Shown: positions 32,770 through 44,638 of the stretch, piece after piece
How positions within the stretch are numbered: the stretch's first letter is position 1
Layout: each line of letters begins with the position of its first letter
Source of the DNA: Sparassis latifolia
Lineage: Eukaryota; Basidiomycota; Agaricomycetes; Polyporales; Sparassidaceae
Reading direction: 5' to 3'
Length of the DNA stretch: 64,000 nt
NCBI GenBank assembly: GCA_018466975.1
Contig: CM031561.1
Span: 4,340,001 to 4,404,000 of the forward strand
Notes under the pieces: model-generated
The model's input: only the letters and a program-made list of their open reading frames with translations
Databases searched by the model: none
What the model was told of the DNA's origin: nothing
Position numbers and translations under genes: made by a program

Positions 32770-33037
32770 TAAGCACACCGCGCGTACTTACAACGTGTCG
32801 CGATCACATGACATAGTTCACACTGTTTGTATCTGTTTGCTCCCTGATGGCACTCGTCACCTTGCTTGCAAGGTCTCTCTCACCCTCTTAATTGAAGCCT
32901 GTTTTCACTTACCCGGCTTCGTCCGTTTCAATCCCGTCGCTCTCCGCTACTCTCAATCTACGACGTACGCATTCGAATCTGCCTGATCTCCATTTGAATG
33001 AGGGACACTCCTTATGAGAACTCTCAAACACTGCACA
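32770..33037 (+). mobile_element. Probable 3' LTR of the Gypsy remnant
   Basis: The sequence begins TGTAAGCACACCGCG directly after the polypurine tract, as expected for a 3' LTR. The proposed end is the CA of CTGCACA at about 33037. The 5' boundary is well supported; the 3' boundary is not, because no second LTR or target duplication is available in the window. Confidence 0.55.
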
Positions 33038-33141
33038 TTATGGAAACAGGGAAGGACACAGCGGTGAGCATGTTCTCGGTCGTCGTTGAGCGTGAAGTTA
33101 CCATATTGGGATGGACGCGTTGATTAGCACTGGCATAGTAC

Positions 33142-33520
33142 TTTGTCTCAAAGATGAGAAGTGCTTGCTGCTGGGTATTTTTTTTCTTCAGATTACATAC
33201 ACCTATACCCACACAATACATGCCGAGGTGTCCAATATGTTATAAAAACTACCCTTGTGTGCCTATCAATGTTGTGTGAACATGTTGCCACCAAACAAAC
33301 ATGGCACAATAACTATGTAACTTCGACGCCTTTGCACAGAGTTTGTCTCACACATGAGAAGTACTTGCCACTGGGTAAGTTTTTATTTCAGAATACATAT
33401 ACTTATACCCACACAATACTTACTGAGGTGTCGAATACGTTATGAAAACTACCCCTACGTCCCAATGTCGGTAGGGCGGACACATTGCCACAGAACAAAT
33501 ATGGCACAACAACCCAGTAA
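33142..33520. repeat. Two-copy 200-bp tandem repeat
   Basis: TTTGTCTCA...ATGAGAAGTGCTTG starts at 33142 and again at 33342 (exact 200-bp spacing). The copies share TATACCCACACAATAC, CGAGGTGTC and AAAACTACCC. The repeat sits beyond the LTR. I see no gene here. Confidence 0.85.
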
Positions 33521-34251
33521 GTTGGACACAGCGAACGGCTGCCACACGCATGACATGCATTTTTATATCAGACGTCGACATCCCAGTGACAGCACGCAAA
33601 GTGGATGACGAGGGGAATGGTGTAAGTGGTGTACATATGCACTGGAGGCTACAGAAATGGCGACTTGTAAGTGCCTCCCCGTCATTCTTCTTGAAGTTGA
33701 GACTTGGATGATTCAAACAGTCCTTTGTTTGATTATATTACACGCCGTTTCATTCACGAATGATGCACAGCTGGATATAATATAATATGTATGTGTGTAT
33801 TTCCTCGTCCTTGGTGTTCACCAATTTGCACCTCGATTGTTTCATCTTCTCTGACGATCTCTTCCTCCCTCTATGATGTATGTAAGTACCAGCAGGTCTA
33901 TGGTGGAATGGTCATATACGTTGGTGAAGATAACATTGTGAAATGTCTGTCCTTGGCTCTCATGGTTCGCCACAAATTGGTGTGGATGCATGGGGATGTT
34001 TTCATCAGGCATTCTACTATTTCTGTGAGCATGATTTCTGCGGGCTCAAGCATGTACTCACAAAGGCTTTGGTTACTTATATAAAATGGTCCGTGAGAAG
34101 GGGGGCTTTTTCCGCTTCGCTATGGGCCCCACGGATTTAAAGCACATTGTCGTCGAAAGCCGGGCACAATTTTTTTGCTTCAACACCGCTCACCGCTCTT
34201 TGCCATGTTAAATACCCGAGACACTGTTCTTTCGAATACCATCTTCAACAT
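33521..34251. other. No supported gene; TATA-like site before the following gene
   Basis: I see only short frames without recognisable motifs. TTATATAAAATGG at about 34077 is a good TATA-like sequence 175 bp upstream of the next gene's start. Confidence 0.4.
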
Positions 34252-35320
34252 GAACCCCCAACAGAGGTGAGTAGTATCTCTCACATTTTCCGTGTCATTT
34301 CTCACTTTTCTTGTGACTAGGGAGCTGCCGAACAGGATGCTACAGTCTCTTGTATGAAATTGCGACTTCCCAACTATCATAGTCTTGCGATGTGTCAATC
34401 ATATGCTACGTGAAGTAGTGGCAGAACACTTGGATCGCTCTATTGACTGCATCCTCATGAGGTATGTGAACCAGCTCGAACCAACGAACAATTGACTGAA
34501 TTCTTGTAGTTATTTCGCAAATTACGAATGCTTCTGTGCGATCATGCATCTCACTGATACCGTCATATCGGGATCAAGTTTCCTTCCTATCATTCACCAA
34601 AATGCACCTTTCATTCCACGAGACATGGATGTTTATGCCACCAGACAATATGACGATGAGATACATAAATTCCTGGTGGTTTTCGAGGGCTATCAGTATA
34701 TCGGGACAGTTGACTATTCTAATATTGATGTCTGTGATCGCTTCCATGCTGGCGCTGGCATCTCTCGCATCAAACATTTCCGTACGGATGACAGGACGGT
34801 GGATCTCATCATCAGCAACACTTTCTCCTCTATCCAGCCCATTCCATACTTCTGGTCATCTCTGTTGATGAACTTCATCAGTGCCGACAACATCTGCTGT
34901 GCATATCCGACTCTCACACTCAAGCACCGTGGTCTGTTTCATGCGTTGCGCCTGTTGCACCGTTCGCAGCCTGGTGGCACTGAAGTGATACCTCTGAACA
35001 AGTACATTGATCATGGCTACACATTTGGAGGTTCACCACGTGCATGGGATGATGATCCGAATGCATGTTGCTATGAATGTGAAGACTGTCCACGGACAGT
35101 ACGATCTTTTGGAGATCGAGGCTGTCTCACCATTAGTGTCTTGCCGATGAACTTGCAGGATGTCACACGTATGCAGCCTCCGTGGAGTGTAACTCACGAA
35201 TGGTCACTAGGCCATTGCAGTGCATACCACATGACAGAATCTGCATTGGAGACAGAGGAGCAGACGGAGCAGAACACGTTTGTATCCACACCGATATGGG
35301 GTCCTCTGCTCTATCATTAA
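34252..35320 (+). pseudogene. F-box-like lineage-specific protein gene with one in-frame stop
   Basis: Three exons. MNPQQR is followed by an intron (GTGAGTAGT...GTGACTAG); the second exon reads ELPNRMLQSLV, a TGA stop, then NCDFPTIIVLRCVNHMLREV, an F-box-like start; a second intron (GTATGTGAA...TTCTTGTAG) leads to the long third exon (YFANYECFCAIMHLTDTV ... YATRQYDDEIHKFL ... NTFSSIQPIPYFWSSLLMNF ... CPRTVRSFGDRGCL). Only the single TGA in exon 2 disrupts an otherwise clean gene. I believe this belongs to a family of mushroom proteins of unknown function with repeated copies next to transposons, but that is from memory. It lies tail-to-tail with the Helitron helicase gene and may be Helitron cargo. 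Confidence 0.6.
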
Positions 35321-35345
35321 AAGTTGCAATTTTTTTTTACCTATC

Positions 35346-35359
35346 GTAGTTCGAACTAC
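35346..35359. terminator. Perfect 14-bp palindrome between convergent genes
   Basis: GTAGTTCGAACTAC follows a T-rich stretch, just after the F-box-like gene and 110 bp from the end of the helicase gene on the other strand. A bidirectional 3'-end role is possible. It was also considered as a Helitron 3' hairpin, but the downstream CTRR on the minus strand is absent. Confidence 0.3.
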
Positions 35360-35467
35360 ACTGCATTCGAACCGACAAAAAGATAGAAAGTTATAATCGT
35401 GTATATTCTCATACATACGAGAACAAAATGCTTCACTCCACCTGTCCCATGAGTGTCAGTATACATG

Positions 35468-38400
35468 TCAATGACAGTGAACATAGCTTACCTGTGTGGC
35501 ACTTAGTCTTGTTCTTCCCATCTGTGTCCACCAACATTTTGTGACATGGTTTAGCTCTTTCAGTCGATCATCCTCAATCATGAGATTCATATCGTGCTTC
35601 TGCCTGAGTAAGTTTGGATCGAAGTCACGAAGGAGACGAATGGTTGAGCGCCCGGAACTTCGAGACAGTGCGACATAAAGGTTGAAAAGTGACAATGTTC
35701 CTGGTGGCGGTGGTGTTTGTATATCAATGAGGACATAGGGGATTGTTTGTCCTTGTGAACGATAATCGGTGAATGCATATGCTGCTGTTATTGGATATTG
35801 TTTGCGGTGAACGGTGCGTTGTACTGTCTTGCCTCCTTCAACATCCACTCGAATCTTCAGTGTCTCCACTGCGGGTACAACAGGAATTATGCATTCTGGC
35901 AGGCCTGGCAATTGTGTAGCCCGTGTATGGCATAATTTCACCAAAATGTATGCAGGTAGATACTGGAGCACGATGACTTGGTTGTGTGATAGGAACATTG
36001 GTTCGTCCGGGTGCAGTACAATGCCGACTACCTCTCCGCGAGCTCCATTGGCAACATCTAGGTCAGTTTCGACATTTGATGTCACCATTACTTGCATGCC
36101 TATGGTGAACTCGATTTGACTAGCCAACTCCTTTCCTTTTCGCACTTTGTTGTTCTTCGCCCTGGTAGCCATAGCATAACGTTCACAAAGTGTCAATGCA
36201 CAGCCAGTGATGGTGTCCTCTGCAGTGACAACATACAGGTGCTCCCCAGATCATGCACACCATTTTTGAATTGCAGCAGCATTTCACAGATGGCGAACTA
36301 TATGCCGAGGAGTTACAAGCATCATCATCCAAGGTGAGTGGTCAAATTCTGTTGCAAGACAATCTGGGCGTGAGATGGCGAGGCTATGTAACATGTCGAT
36401 GTGATGTTGCTTCACGTCACCATTCCTAAGGTGTGCCAAGAAGTCCCGCCATATTTCATCAGTAACACGCATCTGCTCCTCCAGAATGATGACCGTGGTA
36501 AATTCTTCATAGATTTTGCGTCCGATCTTGCAAAGGTCTTCATCTGCTACTTGATTCATTGGGGTATACAGGGCCTCTTGAAGATGCTGTGCGACAGGAG
36601 GAAATTGATGAAGATCACCGCAGAGAATTACGTTGACTCCACCAAAGGACTTTTCCAACTCATGCCCTGAACCCGCCTTTCCTGTCGCGACGTTGTCTGA
36701 TAATCGTGCAAGACAGGACTTGCCCAACATGGAGTATTCATCAATAATTAAATATCATTTGGTGCGCCAGAACTCCTGTAAGCTCGCCTTTGATTCATCG
36801 CTCATCTTCACTTTTGGATTTAGTGGAAGGTGACTGATGACGTGTGTGGTCTTCCCACTAATGAGAGAAGCTGCAATTCCAGTGAATGCTGACTTGACCA
36901 ACATGAATGCTACTGCCTTCGCTTCAAATGCACTGGTTACAGTTTGGATGACTCTTGATTTCCCTGTCCCACCTTCTCCATATAAAACCATGCGCAGCAG
37001 TGGTGGCTGTGAACCGGTCATGGTTTGTTCAAGGTGCCAAATGATTATGTCGTATGCACGATATTGATCTGCATGAAGGCATGTAGGATCTAAACCACTC
37101 AATGCAACTTCAGCATCCATTTCTCCTATAGGACCTACGCCCGCAGAAAGATTATCGAGAACTTGAACCTGGTCTACTCTTGCAGGATTCGGGTCATCGC
37201 CATTCCCAGTTGGAACAGGTGCAGCTATATTCTGCTGCACGACATCATTCTTCATTTGATTCTGCCACAGTATAAGCTTGCTGAGATCATCTCCAGTCGC
37301 ATTGCTGACAGAGCGTGGTTCTCGCACGTTCCAGCTCTCTCCATTGGTTTCGAAGACATGTGCAAACTTAGCAGTTTCTACTGCTAATCTTGCATGCAAT
37401 TCCTCTCGCCACGAGAACTGTGTCGCAAGAAGTTCTTTCAATCCTTCTTCAGTATAGGCTTCTCGTTCAAGAATAACATCTTCTCCCAAATCCAGGGTAG
37501 CATCATCAAGATCTATCAGCTGAAATTCACCACCTGGACGTGAAATCCGGGAATCTCAGTCCACAGTCTGTCAGTTGTGATCACGATCTGCTGCAGAAAT
37601 GCACTCATGGAAATATTGAATACCGGATAGAATAAATGTGATATTCATATCCAGGGATGATGAGGTATACGTATCAAATGCCTGATGCCATGTCTGTGTT
37701 GGCATCTTCAAGTCGGTCGCCAAGTTATGCCAGGGCTTCAGCAGCATAAGCATGGCTGCGCAGTAAAATGAATTTGTTTCTGGATCATCTTGTCGAGGAA
37801 ACCATGGCCCAACTATGTTCGGTAGCCACTTATGACCACGACTGCGAATAATATGATGCACCTGACTTGCTTTCGGGTGGGGCAATAAGTAACACACACG
37901 AGTATTGAGTGGGCGACCTGGTCGCCGGTGTGCATCGGTGATGTCTTCTGTGTTCTGTGTGTCTTCACGTGCTCGGTCCGCAGATGTAATGTCGTCTTCA
38001 TATGTGTTTATAAAGAACTCCAACATATTGTACGCCAAAAGTTCTGATCCACGGAGTTGATAATCTGTCACCTGTGATCGTCCGAAGACATGACCAGATG
38101 GATTGATGTCGAGCATCACCATTTCAGGCTCATCCTAAATTTATGGACATCGGCGATGGATTTTCACACAAGCATTGTATTGAAATTCTCACCTCCATAT
38201 TTTTATCTTCGCTCTGTTCTGCATTATGTTGCCCAGAGTTATCCCCGACATTGCTGCTGATTCCATCGAGATTACCATCGCTGCAATTGGAGGTCTCAGA
38301 AGACGTACGTGTGTAACATACTTTACTGCTCACCTTGTCATAGAGGAATCATTTACATTTCTTCAGCGTCGTGACCACTTCTCCAGCTCGGCCAATGTTG

Positions 38401-41128
38401 GAAAGACCTTCAGCAGTGCACGCACAAAGGAACTCCAAAATATTGTTGCATATGAGTGGGATCGATACAGATCGCTCCATCCCATTAGGTATGACACAAC
38501 CATGACTGCTGCAAGCTCTTGCTCTCGATTGATCGCATGTGTCAAGCGAAACAGTAGCAACCGCTGTTCATCTCGAAGACCTTCAGCGTATGCTGGGTTT
38601 GGATGGGCCACATGGTAGGAGAATCCCTTCGCAAGGACTGCAGACAAATTGTGAGTCTTTCTCTGTTTCTTCTGGGAATACATCGACACGTAGAAGGTAA
38701 TACTCCGTGTCTCATCACCATTTGTGAGGAATTTGCCATCGTTGTTGCACCGTGCATTGACAAGAATACCTGGAATCCATCTGTTCATAAATGGATATAG
38801 TCTCTTCTGTCCCCATTGTCCTGTTTCGGTCACAAATTCCTCCTGCGCACATTGGAACGGTGCACGGCGTTTACACTTCAGCTTGCCCATCTTGTCATAG
38901 TTGAGACACCGTCCTAGTTTGCACGTATGAACCTGCTCACTCCTTGCCAAACGCAACTCGAACAAATGGAGTCATTCTTCATAGTCATCAGCATTGGGAT
39001 CTGGTGGGCGATTATATGCAACATCCGTCTCTCTTGGTATCTTCTTCACTGAGTCTGCAGTCTCCAGCCCAGGAAGATAAGCCCGAAGATTTGCCTTAAT
39101 GTATGTCACCATACGCTGGCGGAATGCCTCGTTCTTTAGTAGCTGCACAAGTTCGTCTGAAGATGGTGCATGTTTCAGCCACATCAGCAGGTGTAAGTGA
39201 AGTGTGCCTCTGCCCTGAGACTCGACTGATCTGATGTATGATGACACCTTCCCTAAAATTCCTATCTGACTGTGGATGCCAAATTTGGTGCGTTTAATCC
39301 CCAGTAGTGACTCCAAGATGGTCGCAATCATAAAATGGAAAAACTTCGCAGCAGCATAAGGGTCACTAGCAATGTTACGTGCTCTTCTATCGGCATCAGG
39401 ACCAACAGTTGCTGTGAAGGCATCCAAGTCAATCTGTTCCCCAGCAAAGACTTGAGCAATTGGATCATGTAAGTCACTTGGATTGATCATTATCCACAGG
39501 TATGGCGGCCCATGAACAATGACTGTCGACCAGATCTGGCTACGGACATTCATCCGAGACTGGTCGAAACCTTGCACACGACCAGCAGTGGCATGTATAT
39601 GGCTGTGTAATAATTGAACCCCAGGATCACTGATTGCCTGATGTGCTTCTTCTTGTTGCCGCACCAGCTCCAGCTTCTCCACAGTCATGGTGGACATCAT
39701 TCGTGCGTCTCGATTGAATGTCTTCCGACGAATTTGTACCCGAGCTGACTCCAATGCACGACGTCTCTGCAAGATGCCGAATATAATGAAAGGGAATGTT
39801 TCATGCTTTCTGAACTGCCTGTCAAAGTACTGCAATGCCCACCGAGCATGATCTTGACATGACACATCAACTCGTCGAATGGCTTCGATTCCGCCGATCC
39901 CATATGGAAACAACACTGGGAAGGCCTTCTCGAATAGATTTGCCACTTTGTCAGCATTGTGTTCAGATCCACTTTGCCCTCCAGTTGCTCTTGTCCGTGA
40001 TGGTCCATAATCACTGACTGGACCGCCACTATGACGTACAGCATAACCCCCTTCTCGGCCTTTCCTCCACAAGTTTGTAAGTCCCCACAACATCATATCA
40101 TTCGCAGTGAGTTTTGACATGTCTGTATCAATTGAACCTGCAACATGCAGTGGTATCACTTGCGGTATGCCATCTAAGCCAATTTCAGTTTTCTGCACTG
40201 GCAAATCTTACAATACTTGTGATTCACCATCATTTCCTTCACCACCTTCTTGTAGAGAATTCAATATTTGTGACCCATCCGCCCTTCCTATGTCTTCACC
40301 TGTGAGTTCTGTTATACTTTGATCAATAACTTTCAACAAAATTTCTGCAGACAAACACGCACCTGCTACATCACATTCTGACCTGACAGGGACATACCCT
40401 CCATGTTCATGCTCAGCAGCATCAACCTCGTCGTTATGATGAACAACACCTAGTACTTCTGTGGGGATGTCATCTTCTGGTAATGCCTGCAACCGTGCTT
40501 GACTGATCTCTATGTCGCCATAGTACTTGTGGTTGTGGACCTTCAACCAACGAAGTGCCTCTGCGACAAAATGCCGCCAAACACAGAAAGTGTTGCGAAG
40601 CCAGTTCTTCGGCAATTTGCCCTGACCAACGTAGGTTACCAACAGCACCAAAGCCAGTATTGTTGGCTTCCTGGGCATCAGATTCCCATTCACCATAGAA
40701 ATGACACCATCCACACTAAGATCATACGTGCTCACTGTTCCCCACATACCTCGCTGGAGAGTTTCTGGATCTGGACGATAACTAACACTTTTGGGAAACA
40801 ACTTGAAGACGTATACGCGTGGATACACCAGAGCGATCAACATCTGTTCCAATATCATCAACGCTTGTAGCTCCCATGGTATATGGCCAATCCACATGTC
40901 GTTAGCCAGTGAAAGCTTCGGTGGATTCCCTGTTGGCTTCTCCAGTTCGTCCACACAATCCCCACAGATTTGAACTTTCACCGGCACTCCAGGTAACACA
41001 CCTGATGGTTCAAGCAGTTTCCCGTCAAACAGATCATGTGCAGGATGAGCACGCATAGGAATGAGGTGATCGGAATTGGGGACTTCATCCAGTGGCATCT
41101 CCTCCATAATATCTTCGCCCTTCATCAA
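35468..41128 (-). pseudogene. Helitron Rep/helicase (RepHel), disrupted
   Basis: Domains in order on the minus strand: an N-terminal region (41128-40208) with a DUF6570-like signature (CGDCVDELEKPTGNPPKLSL, EQMLIALVYPRVYVFKL); a Helitron_like_N/Rep region with the HUH-type motif GRGTLHLHLLMWL (40204-38972); a linker (38965-37571); and a PIF1-like helicase with Walker A GEGGTGKSRV (about 36960), Walker B YLIIDEYSM, CGDLHQFPPVA, and the C-terminal AYAFTDYRSQGQTIPYVLID and NLYVALSRSSGRSTIRLL. Together these replicate and move rolling-circle elements. In-frame stops separate the segments at 40208 (TAA), 38972 (TGA) and within FWRTK-stop-YLIIDEYSM (about 36755), and there are frame changes near 36250 and 37500. 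A likely extra N-terminal exon (41395-41192) is Arg-rich (SRKRKRTGWQHRRRVARR). Confidence 0.9.
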
Positions 41129-41601
41129 CTCTCATGCACAGACTGCACACACGAACATCGACAATGCACTATTGGAGGTGGCATCATAGAATCAACGATA
41201 TATGCACTTTGTGTCATCACTGCTTGGGAGTTCTAGGAACTTGGCTGTATCCTGACTTTCCTCCTCTCTGTACTCCTCCTCCTCGGCAATTCGTCGTGCG
41301 ACCCTTCGGCGATGTTGCCACCCTGTTCGTTTTCTCTTCCGTGATCTGCTTTGCTGCACAGAAGCAGCAAGCTTGACAGCAATGGCTTCATCCACAGATT
41401 CTCACACAGCATCTGATCCAAGTGCTTCCACAAAGGCCACCAGTCGTTCTCGACAACTCGAGTCCACCCGAGAAACTGTGATCCCTGCAGAACGTACCAC
41501 CTGTATAATCTCCTCCATCGAAAGTGGTGTCAACTCATCCATTAGTCATCGAGGCATAGAGAAAATGTCATCGATGATCTGTCTTAGGCAAGTGCTTTCT
41601 C

Positions 41602-42983
41602 TTGGCCTCTGTCATGGATTCTGATGCAAATTCTCTGTCGCGCATTGCCGAATTGCAGTGTACAAAACTCTGCCCCCATCGAAAATTTTCTTCGTTCCCG
41701 ACTCTGATGTCGCCCACCACTTGCTCTTCCCAAACGACTGTGCCAGCTACTAGCACAAGCCCCTCTTCATCGCACACCATGTCTTCTGCTGCTGATGCAC
41801 CATCCACTTCCCCCTCCAATGCAGCTACTACCACTGCAATGACAACTCCCTCTCCTCCCGCGAAACACACAACCACCATAGACCCCCATAGCCCACCATC
41901 AGCTCATTCTCCCGAACAGTTTATCGCTCAAACGATCAATCTTTACCGAGAAGTGATCTTGACGAAGACGGACGACATTTATCTAGGTAGCCCTGATAGT
42001 TGCGCGAACCTTGTTTGGGTACACGAGGGTCGCACTAATCGACTAGTGACCAAAACTGCTGCAGCGGAGGCGGAAGCAGCTTACAAGGTACATCTCACAT
42101 CAGACGATAACACAGCGCCTACACCTTCCCCTCCACCCCTCGCGAACCTCGCCATGATTGTCATGATTACGGACAATGACTGCTGGCTTACCCCTGACAG
42201 CAACTGGAAGGGGCTGGATGGCTTCACCAAGCTTTTCCAGGATATTAAGCTGACATGCACCGGTGCAGCCCCCACTGACTTTCCTGTCCTGGTCGACGAT
42301 TTCAAGGTTATCTTGTCTAACCTCGACACCCTTATAGGTGACATCAAGACTGAAGGTGCCACTAGACAGGGGGTTGTCATGACAGGGAAACAGGATCACC
42401 TCGAAAAAATCTGATTTCGTCATATTGTATTTGTAGTGAGTGTGTTCGTATACTTTGGTGACCACCGTTGACGTTTACATTACAGGATAAAACCGATGTT
42501 GATGACTACATCAGCTCTCCCAGCACAGACAGTGATGGTGAGCACACTCTACAAATATGCCCTTCATCTCTAATACAAATAGCAACGACAGAGTGCACGA
42601 TCAAAGGCTGGCCTGTTTACACTGCCGCTGCGAAGGAGGCGCTTCCGAAGATCGTTGACACCCACATCGTCCGCTGCATAGAGGCATATGACATCAATTC
42701 CAAACTTATTTTGCCGTCAGCATACAACAAGATGCTGCGTCATGCCGTTGCCATTGTTCACTTCAATATGACTCACCACTCCATCCCTCCTAAGGACACA
42801 TACACTGCCGATGTCCAATCCATTCGAGTGCTTATTCCTCCCAAGCCTGTCTCGCTGCTCACTCCCAAATGCAAACAAATTCAGCGATCGGATCCATACA
42901 CCCCCCAAATTGAATCACCGACGAAGTGTTTGAGAACTGACAACAACAGTGCATTCAACTATCATGTGTTCAACCAAAACTAA
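41602..42983 (+). CDS. Protein of unknown function, divergent from Helitron helicase
   Basis: Exon 1 (41602-42411) has a Ser/Thr-rich N-terminus and then a folded-looking part (EQFIAQTINLYREVILTKTD, NLVWVHEGRTNRLV, MIVMITDNDCWLTPDSNWKG, DFPVLVDDFKVILSNLDTLI). A stop follows at 42412. The next clear coding piece starts after TTTACATTACAG (42485), DKTDVDDYISSPSTDSDGEH ... YDINSKLILPSAYNKMLRHA, and ends FNYHVFNQN at 42983. The donor for this acceptor is unclear (GTGAGTGTG at 42434 lies beyond the stop), so the join is doubtful. It lies divergent from RepHel and 400 bp inside the Helitron 3' end, which fits element cargo. I do not recognise the family. Confidence 0.5.
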
Positions 42984-43353
42984 CATATACTCGCTTCTAG
43001 CCTAGATTTTTTTCCCACTTCCAAACCACCACTCTGTATATTCTCTTCCAGCATACTAGTATCTTTTTGCACTTCCAAACCACCACTCCGTTGTTGCTTA
43101 ATATGCCCCTACAGTGGCTTGTCTCCTTTTTGGGCCGCTTTTTTTTTTCATGCACACCACACCCGGTTAACGCATAGATCTCTTCGTTACTTGTTTATCC
43201 CGTATTAACAACCATATCACATTGATTTCCGATGTTCACGTCAAACTAAGTACACAACCAACTGGGTGTTTTTCTACAATCGACCGACAGCGGGCCCTTC
43301 ACCACCGAACTTCCGGAATTCAAGCCCCCTTATGTAATTTGCAAGCAAGGTCT

Positions 43354-43381
43354 CCGCCGTCGGCAGGCGGCCTTTTCCTAG
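43354..43381 (+). mobile_element. Helitron-type 3' terminus (hairpin plus CTAG)
   Basis: CCGCC-GTCGGCA-GGCGG (43354-43370) forms a GC-rich hairpin. It is followed by eleven bases ending in CTAG (43378-43381) and then T, the classic Helitron 3' end arrangement (hairpin 10-12 nt before CTRR, insertion between A and T). The end points in the plus direction, opposite to the RepHel gene, so it may belong to a different or non-autonomous Helitron. No matching 5' TC end was located. Confidence 0.65.
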
Positions 43382-43489
43382 TGTTTACAATGTTTACAAT
43401 ACGATATCCGCCTTCGCCCCAGTGGGCTTAGGACATGTCTACGTGTTCGACTGTCCTTCGTTGTGTTCCCTTACTTCTACTCATACGCA

Positions 43490-43660
43490 ATGAAGTCTCT
43501 TTTCCGTTCCATCACCGTTTGCCGCAGCCGCTCAGTATTCCCGACCCGCGTCGGGTTCCACACCACCCCAGGTCGTCGCACGCTTTTGATGGACTTGAAT
43601 GAAGCTTCCAGTGTGAGCCACATTGCGGAGTACTTTGTAGAAGTCTTGAAATCTGTGAGT
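43490..43660 (+). pseudogene. Orphan 5' exon with mitochondrial-type presequence
   Basis: MKSLFRSITVCRSRSVFPTR begins an Arg/Ser-rich, acid-free N-terminus, then FHTTPGRRTLLMDL and SSVSHIAEYFVEVLKS up to a GTGAGTA donor. The composition is typical of a mitochondrial targeting signal. The tail faintly recalls the start of Cox18/Oxa1-type insertases, but I am not sure. No downstream exon could be followed, so it is probably a truncated duplicate. Confidence 0.35.
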
Positions 43661-44199
43661 ACAATGAACCAAGCTTTCATGCAGAATTAGCACTCATGAA
43701 GGCTGACAGGTAGTGCGAGATGTCGGAGAATGAAATGTCGCTGGAGTAGTATCTGACAACACAGGCAACACCTCAAAAGCACGACAAATAATCTGTCAAT
43801 TGTACAGTCACATCTTTAATATGCAAGATTGTTGCCAATGAGATGTGTTTTGCGCTCGTCCAGATCTATGAGTTGGAAGAATTTGCAGATGCAAGTACCA
43901 TAAGATTTCTGCCAGAGTTGCACTAGTTGATGTTCATACTGTAATAGACAGTTGCTAATATGAAGGCTATACTGGCTTACATGAGCAAGTCGACTTACAC
44001 CTCGGAACAGCTGGACGTGGCCAGAAAGAAATTAAATATACCACGATGACTAGAGCGCATCGGAGACACTTGATTCAGTACTATTACCTGGTCGGCACTG
44101 TCTGTCTGACGCTGCTTACCTGCTTTTTGTGAGATTGTAAACAATCCTAGCTTAAATATTGATTTTGGAGTGAGTTACAACTAGTATCGCTGGCACTTG

Positions 44200-44598
44200 C
44201 GACAATAAACGCACCAAAATCTGACGTATCTGGACCGGCAGATTCTCTTCATGATATATGCCCTTGAGTCTGCCCATTTCGAGTTCGAGCTCACCAAACT
44301 CCTCGCGGTAACATTACCATTTGCAAGGGCCATTAAGTGCATCCAATCGACGCAATCTACTGCTGCAGATGTATACCTATTTTGGCAAGCAGTCACATCT
44401 CAGCTTGAATATCTGTTCCAGGAGAATCGCCTCAGGCTCACAGTCAAGACGATGGTAACAATTCGAAGGATCACCAACCGCAGGTTCCATGAGATGATCA
44501 ATGAAGCACCCGAGGACATCTACGTTGTTGCATCCTTCCTCGACCCACGTAAGCATCCCTTTGTAACTCGCACTCGCACTCACTTTCGCAGATCATAG
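44200..44598 (+). pseudogene. hAT-like transposase fragment (RNase H-like region)
   Basis: The frame reads LESAHFEFELTKLLAV, ARAIKCIQSTQSTAADVYLF, EAPEDIYVVASFLDPR. This is the pattern seen in the middle of fungal hAT transposases ('A..I..LE....TAADVYLFW', 'DVY...FFLDPR'). Only about 100 residues remain; the N-terminal zinc finger and the C-terminal dimerisation region are missing. The stretch 43690-44200 before it shows nothing that I can assign. Confidence 0.6.
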
Positions 44599-44638
44599 CG
44601 TACATCGAGAGGTCAATATCTAGTTCTCTTCGTGCCGG

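Noticed and set aside
35346..35359. Palindrome as the 3' hairpin of the minus-strand Helitron
   Set aside because: No CTRR follows at the right distance on the minus strand, so it was kept only as a weak 3'-end signal.
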